Shown here in pieces: positions 35,301 through 48,500 of a stretch of 64,000 nucleotides of DNA. The position numbers were made by a program, and so were the translations under genes. The stretch is from assembly GCA_963855995.1 (NCBI GenBank), contig OY979717.1, positions 32,596,297-32,660,296 of the forward strand. Direction: 5' to 3'. This stretch comes from Muricea muricata (taxonomy: Eukaryota; Cnidaria; Anthozoa; Malacalcyonacea; Plexauridae). Every line of letters starts with the position of its first letter. Position 1 is the stretch's first letter. Below the pieces are notes generated by a model. That model saw only the letters and a list, made by a program, of their open reading frames with translations, did not search any database and was not told where the DNA came from.

Positions 35301-38300
35301 TTAAGATCTTACCACGTCCGAAATCATGTTTTCGGCACTCAAACTATCAGGATAAGCGAAACAACATGTCAAAATGAGAAACCTATAACTTTTTTTAACC
35401 TGAAAAAAAGTTTACTTAGAATCATTAAAATCGCGTTTTAAGCACTGTAGAAGTGATTTGAGCGGAAAAACTTGTTGAATTTACCAACTAAAAGTATCCG
35501 TCTTAAATCAATAACGGCGACGTTTTAGAGCTTAAAATCATGTTTTGTGTGCTTATGTTATCGAGTTGAGCGCAATGATATACTACAATAACGGAACAAA
35601 AAGAGACCTTCTAATTGGAAACTTAAGATCTTACCACGTCCGAAATCATGTTTTCGGCACTCAAACTATCAGGATAAGCGAAACAACATGTCAAAATGAG
35701 AAACCTATAATTTTCTTTAACCTGAAAAAAAGTTTACTTATATTCATTAAAATCGCGTTTTAAGAGCTCTAGAAGTGATTTGAGCTTAAAAACTTGTTTA
35801 ATTTACAAACTAATAATTGCTGTCTTAAATCAATAACGTGACGTTTTAGAGCTTAAAATCATGTTTTGTGTGCTTATGTTATCGAGTTGAGCGGAATGAT
35901 ATACTACAATAACGGAACAAAAAGAGACCTTCTAATTGGAAATTTAAGATCTTACCACGTCCGAAATCATGTTTTCGGCACTCAAACTATCAGGATAACC
36001 GAAACAACATGTCAAAATGAGAAACCTATAATTTTCTTTAACCTGAAAAAAAGTTTACTTAGAATCATTAAAATCGCGTTTTAAGAGCTCTAGAAGTGAT
36101 TTGAGCTTAAAAACTTGTTTAATTTACAAACTAATAATTGCTGTCTTAAATCAATAACGTGACGTTTTAGAGCTTAAAATCATGTTTTGTGTGCTTATGT
36201 TATCGAGTGGAGCGCAATGATATACTGCAATAACGGAACAAAAAGAGACCTTTTAATTGGAAATTTAAGATCTTACCACGTCCGAAATCATGTTTTCGGG
36301 ACTCAAACCATCGAAATTAGCGAAATAACATGTCAATATGAGAAACCTATAACTTTCTTTAACCTGAAAAAAATTTTACTTAGAATCATTAAAATCGCGT
36401 TTTAAGCGCTCTAGAAGTTATTTGAGCGGGAAAACTTGTTGAATTTCCCAACTAAAAGTATCCGTCTTAAATCAATAACGGCGACGTTTTAGAGTTTAAA
36501 ATCATGTTTTGTGTGCTTATGTTATCGAGTTGAGCGCATTGATATACTACAATAACGGAACAAAAAGAGACCTTCTAATTGGAAATTTGAGAGCTTACCA
36601 CGTCCGAAATCATGTTTTCGGGACTCAAACTGTCGAAATTAGCGAAACAACATGTCAAGATGAGAAACCTATAACTTTCTTTAAACCTGAAAAAAATCGT
36701 CTTACAATCATCAAAATCGCGTTTTAAGCGCTCTAGAAATGATTTGAGCTTTAAAACTTGTGGAGTTTACCAACTAATAATTGCTGTCTTAAATCAATAA
36801 CGGCGACGTTTTAGAGCTTAAAGTCATGTTTTGTGTGCTTATGTTATCGAGGGTAGCGCAATGATATACTGCAATAACGGAACAAAAAGAGACCTTCTTA
36901 TTGGAAATTTAAGATCTTACTACGTCCGAAATCATGTTTTCGGCACTCAAACCAACAGGATTAGAGAAAAAACATGTCAAAATGACAAATCTATAACTTT
37001 CTTTAACCTGAAAAAAAGTTTACTTAGAATCATTAAAATCGCGTTTTAAGCGCTCTAGAAGTGATTTGAGCTTAAAAACTTGTTGAATTTACCAACTAAT
37101 AATTGCTGTCTTAAATCAATAACCGGACGTTTTAGAGCTTAAAATCATGTTTTGTGTGCTTATGTTATCGAGTTGAGCACAATTATATACTACAATAACG
37201 GAACAAAAAGAGACCTTCTAATTGGAAATTTAAGATCTTACCACGTCCGAAATCATGTTTTCGGCACTCAAACCATCAGGATAAGCGAAACAACATGTCA
37301 AAATGAGAAACCTATAACTTTCTTTAACCTTAAAAAAAGTTTACTTAAAAGCATTAAAATCGCGTTTGAAGCGCTCTAGAAGTGATTTGAGCATAAAACT
37401 TGTGGAATTCACAAACTAAAAATTGCCGTCTTAAATCAATAACGGCGACGTTTTAGAGCTTAAAGTCATGTTTTGTGTGCTTTTGTTATCGAGTTGAGCG
37501 CAATGATATACTGCAATAACGGAACAAAAAGAGACCTTCGAATTGAAAATTTAAGATCTTACCACGTCCGAAATCATCTTTTCGGGACTCAAACCATCGA
37601 AATTAGCGAAATAACATGTTAAGATGAGAAACCTATAACTTTCTTTAAACCTTAAAAAAATCGTCTTACAATCATCAAAATCGCGTTTTAAGCGTTCTAG
37701 AAGTGATTTGAGCTTAAAAACTGGTTGACTTTACCAACTAACAATTGCCGTCTTAAATCAATAACGGGACGTTTTAGAGCTTAAAGTCATGTTTTGAGTG
37801 CTTATGTTATCGAGTTGAGCGCAATGATATACTGCAATAACGGAACAAAAAGAGACCTTTTAGTTGGAAATTTAAGATCTTACCACGTCCGAAATCATGT
37901 TTTCGGGACTCAAACCATCGAAATTAGCGAAATAACATGTCAATATGAGAAACCTATAACTTTCTTTAACCTGAAAAAAAGTTTACTTAGAATCATTAAA
38001 ATCGCGTTTTAAGCGCTCTAGAAGTGATTTGAGCGGAAAAACTTGTTGAATTTACCAACTAAAAGTATCCGTCTTAAATCAATAACGGCGACGTTTTAGA
38101 GCTTAAAATCATGTTTTGTGTGCTTATGTTATCGAGTTGAGCGCAATGATATACTACAATAACGGAACAAAAAGAGACCTTCTAATTGGAAATTTAAGAA
38201 CTTACCACGTCCGAAATCATGTTTTCGGCACTCAAACTATCAGGATAAGCGAAACAACATGTGAAAATGAGAAACCTATAATTTTCTTTAACCTGAAAAA

Positions 38301-38751
38301 AGTTTACTTATATTCATTAAAATCGCGTTTTAAGAGCTCTAGAAGTGATTTGAGCTTAAAAACTTGTTTAATTTACAAACTAATAATTGCTGTCTTAAAT
38401 CAATAACGTGACGTTTTAGAGCTTAAAATCATGTTTTGTGTGCTTATGTTATCGAGTTGAGCGCAATGATATACTACAATAACGGAACAAAAAGAGACCT
38501 TCTAATTGGAAATTTAAGATCTTACCACGTCCGAAATCATGTTTTCGGCACTCAAACTATCAGGATAAGCGAAACAACATGTCAAAATGAGAAACCTATA
38601 ATTTTCTTTAACCTGAAAAAAAGTTTACTTAGAATCATTAAAGTCGCGTTTTAAGAGCTCTAGAAGTGATTTGAGCTTAAAAACTTGTTTAATTTACAAA
38701 CTAATAATTGCTGTCTTAAATCAATAACGTGACGTTTTAGAGCTTAAAATC

Positions 38752-40360
38752 ATGTTTTGTGTGCTTATGTTATCGAGTGGAGCGCAATGATATACTGCAA
38801 TAACGGAACAAAAAGAGACCTTTTATTTGGAAATTTAAGATCTTACCACGTCCGAAATCATGTTTGCGGGACTCAAACCATCGAAATTAGCGAAATAACA
38901 TGTCAATATGAGAAACCTATAACTTTCTTTAACCTGAAAAAAATTTTACTTAGAATCATTAAAATCGCGTTTTAAGCGCTCTAGAAGTTATTTGAGAGGG
39001 AAAACTTGTTGAATTTCCCAACTAAAAGTATCAGTCTTAAATCAATAACGGCGACGTTTTAGAATTTAAAATCATGTTTTGTGTGCTTATGTTATTGAGT
39101 TGAGCGCATTGATATACTACAATAACGGAACAAAAAGAGACCTTCTAATTGGAAATTTAAGATCTTACCAGGTCTGAAATCATGTTTTCGGGACTCAAAC
39201 TATCGAATTTAGCGAAATAACATGTCAAGATGAGAAACCTATAACTTTCTTTAAACCTTAAAAAAATCGTCTTACAATCATTAAAATCGCGTTTTAAGCG
39301 CTCTAGAAATGATTTGAGCTTTAAAACTTGTTGAGTTTACCAACTAATAATTGCTGTTTTAAATCAATAACAGCGACGTTTTAGAAGCTTAAAATCATGT
39401 TTTGTGTGCTTATGTTATCGAGCGTAGCGCAATGATATACTGCAATAACGGAACAAAAAGAGACCTTCCAATTGGAAATTTAAGATCTTACCACGTCCGA
39501 AATCATGTTTTCGGCACTCAAACTATCAGGATAAGCGAAACAACATGTCAAAATGAGAAACCTATAACTTTCTTTAACCTTAAAAAAAGTTTACTTAAAA
39601 GCATTAAAATCGCGTTTTAAGCGCTCTAGAAATGATTTGAGCTTTAAAACTTGTGGAGTTTACCAACTAATAATTGCTGTCTTAAATCAATAACGGCGAC
39701 GTTTTAGAGCTTAAAGTCATGTTTTGTGTGCTTATGTTATCGAGGGTAGCGCAATGATATACTGCAATAACGGAACAAAAAGAGACCTTCTTATTGGAAA
39801 TTTAAGATCTTACTACGTCTGAAATCATGTTTTCGGCACTCAAACCAACAGGATAAGAGAAAAAACATGTCAAAATGAGAAATCTATAACTTTCTTTAAC
39901 CTGAAAAAAAGTTTACTTAGAATCATTAAAATCGCGTTTTAAGCGCTCTAGAAGTGATTTGAGCTAAAAAACTTGTTGAATTTACCAACTAATAATTGCT
40001 GTCTTAAATCAATAACCGGACGTTTTAGAGCTTAAAATCATGTTTTGTGTGCTTATGTTATCGAGTTGAGCATAATGATATACTACAATAACGGAACAAA
40101 AAGAGACCTTCTAATTGCAAATTTAAGATCTTACCACGTCCGAAATCATGTTTTCGCCACTCAAACTATCAGGATAAGCGAAACAACATGTCAAAATGAG
40201 AAACTTATAACTTTCTTTAACCTGAAAAAAAGTTTACTTAGAATCATTAAAGTCGCGTTTTAAGAGCTCTAGAAGTGATTTGAGCTTAAAAACTTGTTTA
40301 ATTTACAAACTAATAACTGCTGTCTTAAATCAATAACGTGACGTTTTAGAGCTTAAAATC
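38752..40360 (+). repeat. D-Y-G-A-J/B pentamer, copy 1 (1609 bp)
   Basis: Repeated at 40361-41968. Both copies share private variants: ccttttatttgg and catgtttgcggg in D, gttattgagttg in Y, and tactacgtctga in A. The J monomer at 40040 ends with aaagtcgcg and agagctc, which match the B monomer at 38431 just before the unit. The junction lies at about 40212-40240. Confidence 0.88.
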
Positions 40361-41968
40361 ATGTTTTGTGTGCTTATGTTATCGAGTGGAGCGCAATGAT
40401 ATACTGCAATAACGGAACAAAAAGAGACCTTTTATTTGGAAATTTAAGATCTTACCACGTCCGAAATCATGTTTGCGGGACTCAAACCATCGAAATTAGC
40501 GAAATAACATGTCAATATGAGAAACCTATAACTTTCTTTAACCTGAAAAAAATTTTACTTAGAATCATTAAAATCGCGTTTTAAGCGCTCTAGAAGTTAT
40601 TTGAGCGGGAAAACTTGTTGAATTTCCCAACTAAAAGTATCAGTCTTAAATCAATAACGGCGACGTTTTAGAATTTAAAATCATGTTTTGTGTGCTTATG
40701 TTATTGAGTTGAGCGCATTGATATACTACAATAACGGAACAAAAAGAGACCTTCTAATTGGAAATTTAAGATCTTACCAGGTCTGAAATCATGTTTTCGG
40801 GACTCAAACTATCGAAATTAGCGAAATAACATGTCAAGATGAGAAACCTATAACTTTCTTTAAACCTTAAAAAAATCGTCTTACAATCATTAAAATCGCG
40901 TTTTAAGCGCTATAGAAATGATTTGAGCTTTAAAACTTGTTGAGTTTACCAACTAATAATTGCTGTTTTAAATCAATAACAGCGACGTTTTAGAGCTTAA
41001 AATCATGTTTTGTGTGCTTATGTTATCGAGCGTAGCGCAATGATATACTGCAATAACGGAACAAAAAGAGACCTTCCAATTGGAAATTTAAGATCTTACC
41101 ACGTCCGAAATCATGTTTTCGGCACTCAAACTATCAGGATAAGCGAAACAACATGTCAAAATGAGAAACCTATAACTTTCTTTAACCTTAAAAAAAGTTT
41201 ACTTAAAAGCATTAAAATCGCGTTTTAAGCGCTCTAGAAATGATTTGAGCTTTAAAACTTGTGGAGTTTACCAACTAATAATTGCTGTCTTAAATCAATA
41301 ACGGCGACGTTTTAGAGCTTAAAGTCATGTTTTGTGTGCTTATGTTATCGAGGGTAGCGCAATGATATACTGCAATAACGGAACAAAAAGAGACCTTCTT
41401 ATTGGAAATTTAAGATCTTACTACGTCTGAAATCATGTTTTCGGCACTCAAACCAACAGGATAAGAGAAAAAACATGTCAAAATGAGAAATCTATAACTT
41501 TCTTTAACCTGAAAAAAAGTTTACTCAGAATCATTAAAATCGCGTTTTAAGCGCTCTAGAAGTGATTTGAGCTAAAAAACTTGTTGAATTTACCAACTAA
41601 TAATTGCTGTCTTAAATCAATAACCGGACGTTTTAGAGCTTAAAATCATGTTTTGTGTGCTTATGTTATCGAGTTGAGCATAATGATATACTACAATAAC
41701 GGAACAAAAAGAGACCTTCTAATTGCAAATTTAAGATCTTACCACGTCCGAAATCATTTTTTCGCCACTCAAACCATCAGGATAAGCGAAACAACATGTC
41801 AAAATGAGAAACCTATAACTTTCTTTAACCTGAAAAAAAGTTTACTTAAAAGCATTAAAATCGCGTTTTAAGCGCTCTAGAAGTGATTTGAGCATAAAAC
41901 TTGTTGAATTCACAAACTAAAAATTGCCGTCTTAAATCAATAACGGCGACGTTTTAGAGCTTAAAGTC
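40361..41968 (+). repeat. D-Y-G-A-J pentamer, copy 2 (1608 bp)
   Basis: Tandem partner of 38752-40360. Differences include the Y tail: an extra A (ttagaagctt) near 39384 in copy 1 only. The J at 41648 has the normal cttaaaagc tail and leads into X. Confidence 0.88.
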
Positions 41969-44864
41969 ATGTTTTGTGTGCTTTTGTTATCGAGGGTAGC
42001 GCAATGATATACTGCAATAACGGAACAAAAAGAGACCTTCTAATTGAAAGTTTAAGATCTTACCACGTCCGAAATCATGTTTTCGGGATTCAAACCATCG
42101 AAATTAGCGAAATAACATGTCAAGATGAGAAACCTATAACTTTCTTTAAACCTTAAAAAAAATCGTCTTACAATAATCAAAATCGCGTTTTAAGCGTTCT
42201 AGAAGTGATTTGAGCTTAAGAACTGGTTGAATTTACCAACTAACAATTGCCGTCTTAAATCAATAACGGGACGTTTTAGAGCTTAAAGTCATGTTTTGAG
42301 TGCTTATGTTATCGAGTTGAGCGCAATGATATACTGCAATAACGGAACAAAAAGAGACCTTTTAATTGGAAATTTAAGACCTTACCACGTCCGAAATCAT
42401 GTTTTCGGGACTCAAACCATCGAAATTAGCGAAATAACATGTCAATATGAGAAACCTATAACTTTCTTTAACCTGAAAAAAAGTTTACTGAGAATCATTA
42501 AAATCGCGTTTTAAGCGCTCTAGAAGTGATTTGAGCGGAAAAACTTGTTGAATTTACCAACTAAAAGTATCCGTCTTAAATCAATAACGGCGACGTTTTA
42601 GAGCTTAAAATCATGTTTTGTGTGCTTATGTTATCGAGTTGAGCGCAATGATATACTACAATAACGGAACAAAAAGAGACCTTCTAATTGGAAATTTAAG
42701 ATCTTACCACGTCCGAAATCATGTTTTCGGCACTCAAACTATCAGGATAAGCGAAATAACATGTCAATATGAGAAACCTATAACTTTCTTTAACCTGAAA
42801 AAAAGTTTACTTAGAATCATTAAAATCGCGTTTTAAGCGCTCTAGAAGTGATTTGAGCGGAAAAACTTGTTGAATTTACCAACTAAAAGTATCCGTCTTA
42901 AATCAATAACGGCGACGTTTTAGAGCTTAAAATCATGTTTTGTGTGCTTATGTTATCGAGGGTAGCGCAATGATATACTACAATAACGGAACAAAGAGAG
43001 ACCTTCTAATTGGAAATTTAAGATCTTACCACGTCCGAAATCATGTTTTCGGCACTCAAACTATCAGGATAAGCGAAACAACATGTCAAAATGAGAAACC
43101 TATAATTTTCTTTAACCTGAAAAAAAGTTTACTTATATTCATTAAAATCGCGTTTTAAGAGCTCTAGAAGTGATTTGAGCTTAAAAATATGTTTAATTTA
43201 CAAACTAATAATTGCTGTCTTAAATCAATAACGTGACGTTTTAGAGCTTAAAATCATGTTTTGTGTGCTTATGTTATCGAGTTGAGCGCAATGATATACT
43301 ACAATAACGGAACAAAAAGAGACCTTCTAATTGGAAATTTAAGATCTTACCACGTCCGAAATCATGTTTTCGGCACTCAAACTATCAGGATAAGCGAAAC
43401 AACATGTCAAAATGAGAAACCTATAATTTTCTTTAACCTGAAAAATAGTTTACTTAGAATCATTAAAATCGCGTTTTAAGAGCTCTAGAAGTGATTTGAG
43501 CTTAAAAACTTGTTTAATTTACAAACTAATAATTGCTGTCTTAAATCAATAACGGCGACGTTTTAGAGCTTAAAATCATGTTTTGTGTGCTTATGTTATC
43601 GAGTGGAGCGCAATGATATACTGCAATAACGGAACAAAAAGAGACCTTCTAATTGAAAGTTTAAGATCTTACCACGTCCGAAATCATGTTTTCGGGATTC
43701 AAACCATCGAAATTAGCGAAATAACATGTCAAGATGAGAAACCTATAACTTTCTTTAAACCTTAAAAAAAATCGTCTTACAATCATCAAAATCGCGTTTT
43801 AAGCGTTCTAGAAGTGATTTGAGCTTAAGAACTGGTTGAATTTACCAACTAACAATTGCCGTCTTAAATCAATAACGGGACGTTTTAGAGCTTAAAGTCA
43901 TGTTTTGAGTGCTTATGTTATCGAGTGGAGCGCAATGATATACTGCAATAACGGAACAAAAAGAGACCTTTTAATTGGAAATTTAAGACCTTACCACGTC
44001 CGAAATCATGTTTTCGGGACTCAAACCATCGAAATTAGCGAAATAACATGTCAATATGAGAAACCTATAACTTTCTTTAACCTGAAAAAAAGTTTACTTA
44101 GAATCATTAAAATCGCGCTTTAAGCGCTCTAGAAGTGATTTGAGCGGAAAAACTTGTTGAATTTACCAACTAAAAGTATCCGTCTTAAATCAATAACGGC
44201 GACGTTTTAGAGCTTAAAATCATGTTTTGTGTGCTTATGTTATCGAGTTGAGCGCAATGATATACTACAATAACGGAACAAAAAGAGACCTTCTAATTGG
44301 AAATTTAAGATCTTACCACGTCCGAAATCATGTTTTCGGCACTCAAACTATCAGGATAAGCGAAACAACATGTCAAAATGAGAAACCTATAATTTTCTTT
44401 AACCTGAAAAAAAGTTTACTTAGAATCATTAAAATCGCGTTTTAAGAGCTCTAGAAGTGATTTGAGCTTAAAAACTTGTTTAATTTACAAACTAATAATT
44501 GCTGTTTTAAATCAATAACGGCGACGTTTTAGAGCTTAAAATCATGTTTTGTGTGCTTATGTTATCGAGTGGAGCGCAATGATATACTGCAATAACGGAA
44601 CAAAAAGAGACCTTTTAATTGGAAATTTAAGATCTTACCACGTCCGAAATCATGTTTTCGGGACTCAAACCATCGAAATTAGCGAAATAACATGTCAATA
44701 TGAGAAACCTATAACTTTCTTTAACCTGAAAAAATTTTACTTAGAATCATTAAAATCGCGTTTTAAGCGCTCTAGAAGTTATTTGAGCGGAAAAACTTGT
44801 TGAATTTCCCAACTAAAAGTATCCGTCTTAAATCAATAACGGCGACGTTTTAGAATTTAAAATC

Positions 44865-45186
44865 ACGTTTTGTGTGCTTATGTTATCGAGTTGAGCGCAT
44901 TGATATACTACAATAACGGAACAAAAAGAGACCTTCTAATTGGAAATTTAAGATCTTACCAGGTCTGAAATCATGTTTTCGGGACTCAAACTATCGAAAT
45001 TAGCGAAATAACATGTCAAGATGAGAAACCTATAACTTTCTTTAAACCTTAAAAAAATCGTCTTACAATCATTAAAATCGCGTTTTAAGCGCTCTAGAAA
45101 TGATTTGAGCTTTAAAACTTGTTGAGTTTACCAACTAATAATTGCTGTCTTAAATCAATAACGGCGACGTTTTAGAGCTTAAAATC
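44865..45186 (+). repeat. Y-type monomer with disrupted frame
   Basis: Representative Y monomer: E-like head gcgcattgat, then ccaggtctga in place of ccacgtccga, and tail ccttaaaaaaatcg. The two changes in S1 create an in-frame TGA and remove two CpGs. This copy also has ACG where other monomers have the head ATG. Y occurs at 39074, 40683, 44865, 46477, 49376, 53239, 56458 and 60647. Confidence 0.85.
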
Positions 45187-45510
45187 ATGTTTTGTGTGCT
45201 TATGTTATCGAGGGTAGCGCAATGATATACTACAATAACGGAACAAAAAGAGACCTTCTAAGTGGAAATTTAAGATCTTACCAGGTCTGAAATCATGTTT
45301 TCGGGACTCAAACTATCGAAATTAGCGAAATAACATGTCAAGATGAGAAACCTATAACTTTCTTTAAACCTGAAAAAAGTCGTCATTTACAATCATCAAA
45401 ATCGCGTTTTAAGCGCTCTAGAAATTATTTGAGCTTAAAAACTTGTTGTATTTACCAACTAATAATTGCTGTCTTAAATCAATAACGGCGACGTTTTAGA
45501 GCTTAAAGTC
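45187..45510 (+). repeat. Z-type monomer (mosaic of A-like head, Y middle, F tail)
   Basis: The head ggtagcgc resembles A, the middle ccaggtctga and actatcga match Y, and the tail gtcgtcattta with 324-bp length matches F. Z always stands between Y (or X at 62580) and a G-headed monomer (G, or G/D at 57104 and 61293). It occurs at 45187, 46799, 49697, 53561, 56780, 60969, 62580 and as the partial monomer at 63869. Confidence 0.82.
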
Positions 45511-48500
45511 ATGTTTTGTGTGCTTATGTTATCGAGCGTAGCGCAATGATATACTGCAATAACGGAACAAAAAGAGACCTTCCAATTGGAAATTTAAGAT
45601 CTTACCACGTCCGAAATCATGTTTTCGGCACTCAAACTATCAGGATAAGCGAAACAACATGTCAAAATGAGAAACCTATAACTTTCTTTAACCTGAAAAA
45701 AAGTTTACTTAGAATCATTAAAATCGCGTTTTAAGCGCCCTAGAAGTGATTTGAGCGGAAAAACTTGTTGAATTTACCAACTAAAAGTATCCGTCTTAAA
45801 TCAATAACGGCGACGTTTTAGAGCTTAAAATCATGTTTTGTGTGCTTATGTTATCGAGTTGAGCGCAATGATATACTACAATAACGGAACAAAAAGAGAC
45901 CTTCTAATTGGAAATTTAAGATCTTACCACGTCCGAAATCATGTTTTCGGCACTCAAACTATCAGGATAAGCGAAAAAACATGTCAAAATGAGAAACCTA
46001 TAATTTTCTTTAACCTGAAAAAAAGTTTACTTAGAATCATTAAAATCGCGTTTTAAGAGCTCTAGAAGTGATTTGAATTTAAAAACTTGTTTAATTTACA
46101 AACTAATAATTGCTGTCTTAAATCAATAACGGCGACGTTTTAGAGCTTAAAATCATGTTTTGTGTGCTTATGTTATCGAGTGGAGCGCAATGATATACTG
46201 CAATAACGGAACAAAAAGAGACCTTTTAATTGGAAATTTAAGATCTTACCACGTCCGAAATCATGTTTTCGGGACTCAAACCATCGAAATTAGCGAAATA
46301 ACATGTCAATATGAGAAACCTATAACTTTCTTTAACCTGAAAAAAATTTTACTTAGAATCATTAAAATCGCGTTTTAAGCGCTCTAGAAGTTATTTGAGC
46401 GGAAAAACTTGTTGAATTTCCCAACTAAAAGTATCCGTCTTAAATCAATAACGGCGACGTTTTAGAATTTAAAATCATGTTTTGTGTGCTTATGTTATCG
46501 AGTTGAGCGCATTGATATACTACAATAACGGAAAAAAAAGAGACCTTCTAATTGGAAATTTAAGATCTTACCAGGTCTGAAATCATGTTTTCGGGACTCA
46601 AACTATCGAAATTAGCGAAATAACATGTCAAGATGAGAAACCTATAACTTTCTTTAAACCTTAAAAAAATCGTCTTACAATCATTAAAATCGCGTTTTAA
46701 GCGCTCTAGAAATGATTTGAGCTTTAAAACTTGTTGAGTTTACCAACTAATAATTGCTGTCTTAAATCAATAACGGCGACGTTTTAGAGCTTAAAATCAT
46801 GTTTTGTGTGCTTATGTTATCGAGGGTAGCGCAATGATATACTACAATAACGGAACAAAAAGAGACCTTCTAAGTGGAAATTTAAGATCTTACCAGGTCT
46901 GAAATCATGTTTTCGGGACTCAAACTATCGAAATTAGCGAAATATTATGTCAAGATGAGAAACCTATAACTTTCTTTAAACCTGAAAAAAGTCGTCATTT
47001 ACAATCATCAAAATCGCGTTTTAAGCGCTCTAGAAATTATTTGAGCTTAAAAACTTGTTGTATTTACCAACTAATAATTGCTGTCTTAAATCAATAACGG
47101 CGACGTTTTAGAGCTTAAAGTCATGTTTTGTGTGCTTATGTTATCGAGCGTAGCGCAATGATATACTGCAATAACGGAACAAAAAGAGACCTTCCAATTG
47201 GAAATTTAAGATCTTACCACGTCCGAAATCATGTTTTCGGCACTCAAACTATCAGGATAAGCGAAACAACATGTCAAAAGGAGAAACCTATAACTTTCTT
47301 TAACCTGAAAAAAAGTTTACTTAGAATCATTAAAATCGCGTTTTAAGCGCCCTAGAAGTGATTTGAGCGGAAAAACTTGTTGAATTTACCAACTAAAAGT
47401 ATCCGTCTTAAATCAATAACGGCGACGTTTTAGAGCTTAAAATCATGTTTTGTGTGCTTAGGTTATCGAGTTGAGCGCAATGATATACTACAATAACGGA
47501 ACAAAAAGAGACCTTCTAATTGGAAATTTAAGATCTTACCACGTCCGAAATCATGTTTTCGGCACTCAAACTATCAGGATAAGCGAAACAACATGTCAAA
47601 ATGAGAAACCTATAACTTTCTTTAACCTGAAAAAAAGTTTACTTAGAATCATTAAAATCGCGTTTTAAGCGCCCTAGAAGTGATTTGAGCGGAAAAACTT
47701 GTTGAATTTACCAATTAAAAGTATCCGTCTTAAATCAATAACGGCGACGTTTTAGAGCTTAAAATCATGTTTTGTGTGCTTATGTTATCGAGTTGAGCGC
47801 AATGATATACTACAATAACGGAACAAAAAGAGACCTTCTAATTGGAAATTTAAGATCTTACCACGTCCGAAATCATGTTTTCGGCACTCAAACTATCAGG
47901 ATAAGCGAAACAACATGTCAAAATGGGAAACCTATAATTTTCTTTAACCTGAAAAAAAGTTTACTTAGAATCATTAAAATCGCGTTTTAAGAGCTCTAGA
48001 AGTGATTTGAATTTAAAAACTTGTTTAATTTACAAACTAATAATTGCTGTCTTAAATCAATAACGTGACGTTTTAGAGCTTAAAATCATGTTTTGTGTGC
48101 TTATGTTATCGAGTGGAGCGCAATGATATACTGCAATAACGGAACAAAAAGAGACCTTTTAATTGGAAATTTAAGATCTTACCACGTCCGAAATCATGTT
48201 TTCGGTACTCAAACCATCGAAATTAGCGAAATAACATGTCAATATGAGAAACCTATAACTTTCTTTAACCTGAAAAAAATTTTACTTAGAATCATTAAAA
48301 TCGCGTTTTAAGCGCTCTAGAAGTTATTTGAGCGGGAAAACTTGTTGAATTTCCCAACTAAAAGTATCCGTCTTAAATCAATAACGGCGACGTTTTAGAG
48401 CTTAAAATCATGTTTTGTGTGCTTATGTTATCGAGTTGAGCGCAATGATATACTACAATAACGGAACAAAAAGAGACCTTCTAATTGGAAATTTAAGATC

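Larger units (their letters stand above)
25565..38751 (+). repeat. Zone 5: mixed higher-order block
   Basis: Monomers: 25565 T, 25886 J, 26208 B, 26529 C/E, 26851 C/E, 27173 F/A, 27494 D-like with gcacaatg head, 27816 E, 28138 A, 28460 B, 28781 C/E, 29103 F, 29427 G, 29749 Hk, 30070 I, 30392 A, 30713 J, 31035 B, 31356 D, 31678 E/C, 32000 F/I, 32322 F, 32646 G, 32967 I, 33289 A, 33610 J, 33931 X, 34253 S, 34575 T, 34897 Hif, 35218 G-like with B-like head, 35540 Hif, 35861 B, 36182 D, 36504 E, 36826 A, 37147 I, 37468 X, 37789 S, 38111 Hif, 38431 B. The T monomers at 25565 and 34575 share the private variant ttttcagcaatc. Confidence 0.85.
38752..43577 (+). repeat. Zone 6: D-Y-G-A-J pentamers and X-S block
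   Basis: Monomers: 38752 D, 39074 Y, 39397 G, 39719 A, 40040 J/B, 40361 D, 40683 Y, 41005 G, 41327 A, 41648 J, 41969 X, 42291 S, 42613 T (without cagcaatc), 42935 A/Hif, 43256 B. The first appearance of Y (ccaggtctga) in the window is at 39074. The X-S pair at 41969 matches the pair at 33931 in type and order. Confidence 0.86.
44222..47122 (+). repeat. B-D-Y-Z-G core units of zone 7
   Basis: B-D-Y-Z starts at 44222, then G at 45511, then B-D-Y-Z again at 45833, giving a 1611-bp pentamer. Y-Z follows D at 44544, 46155, 49054, 52917, 56136 and 60325. The spacings are 1611, 2899, 3863, 3219 and 4189 bp, which are 5, 9, 12, 10 and 13 monomers. The D-Y-Z junction is thus a fixed anchor while the sequence between anchors varies. 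Confidence 0.85.
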
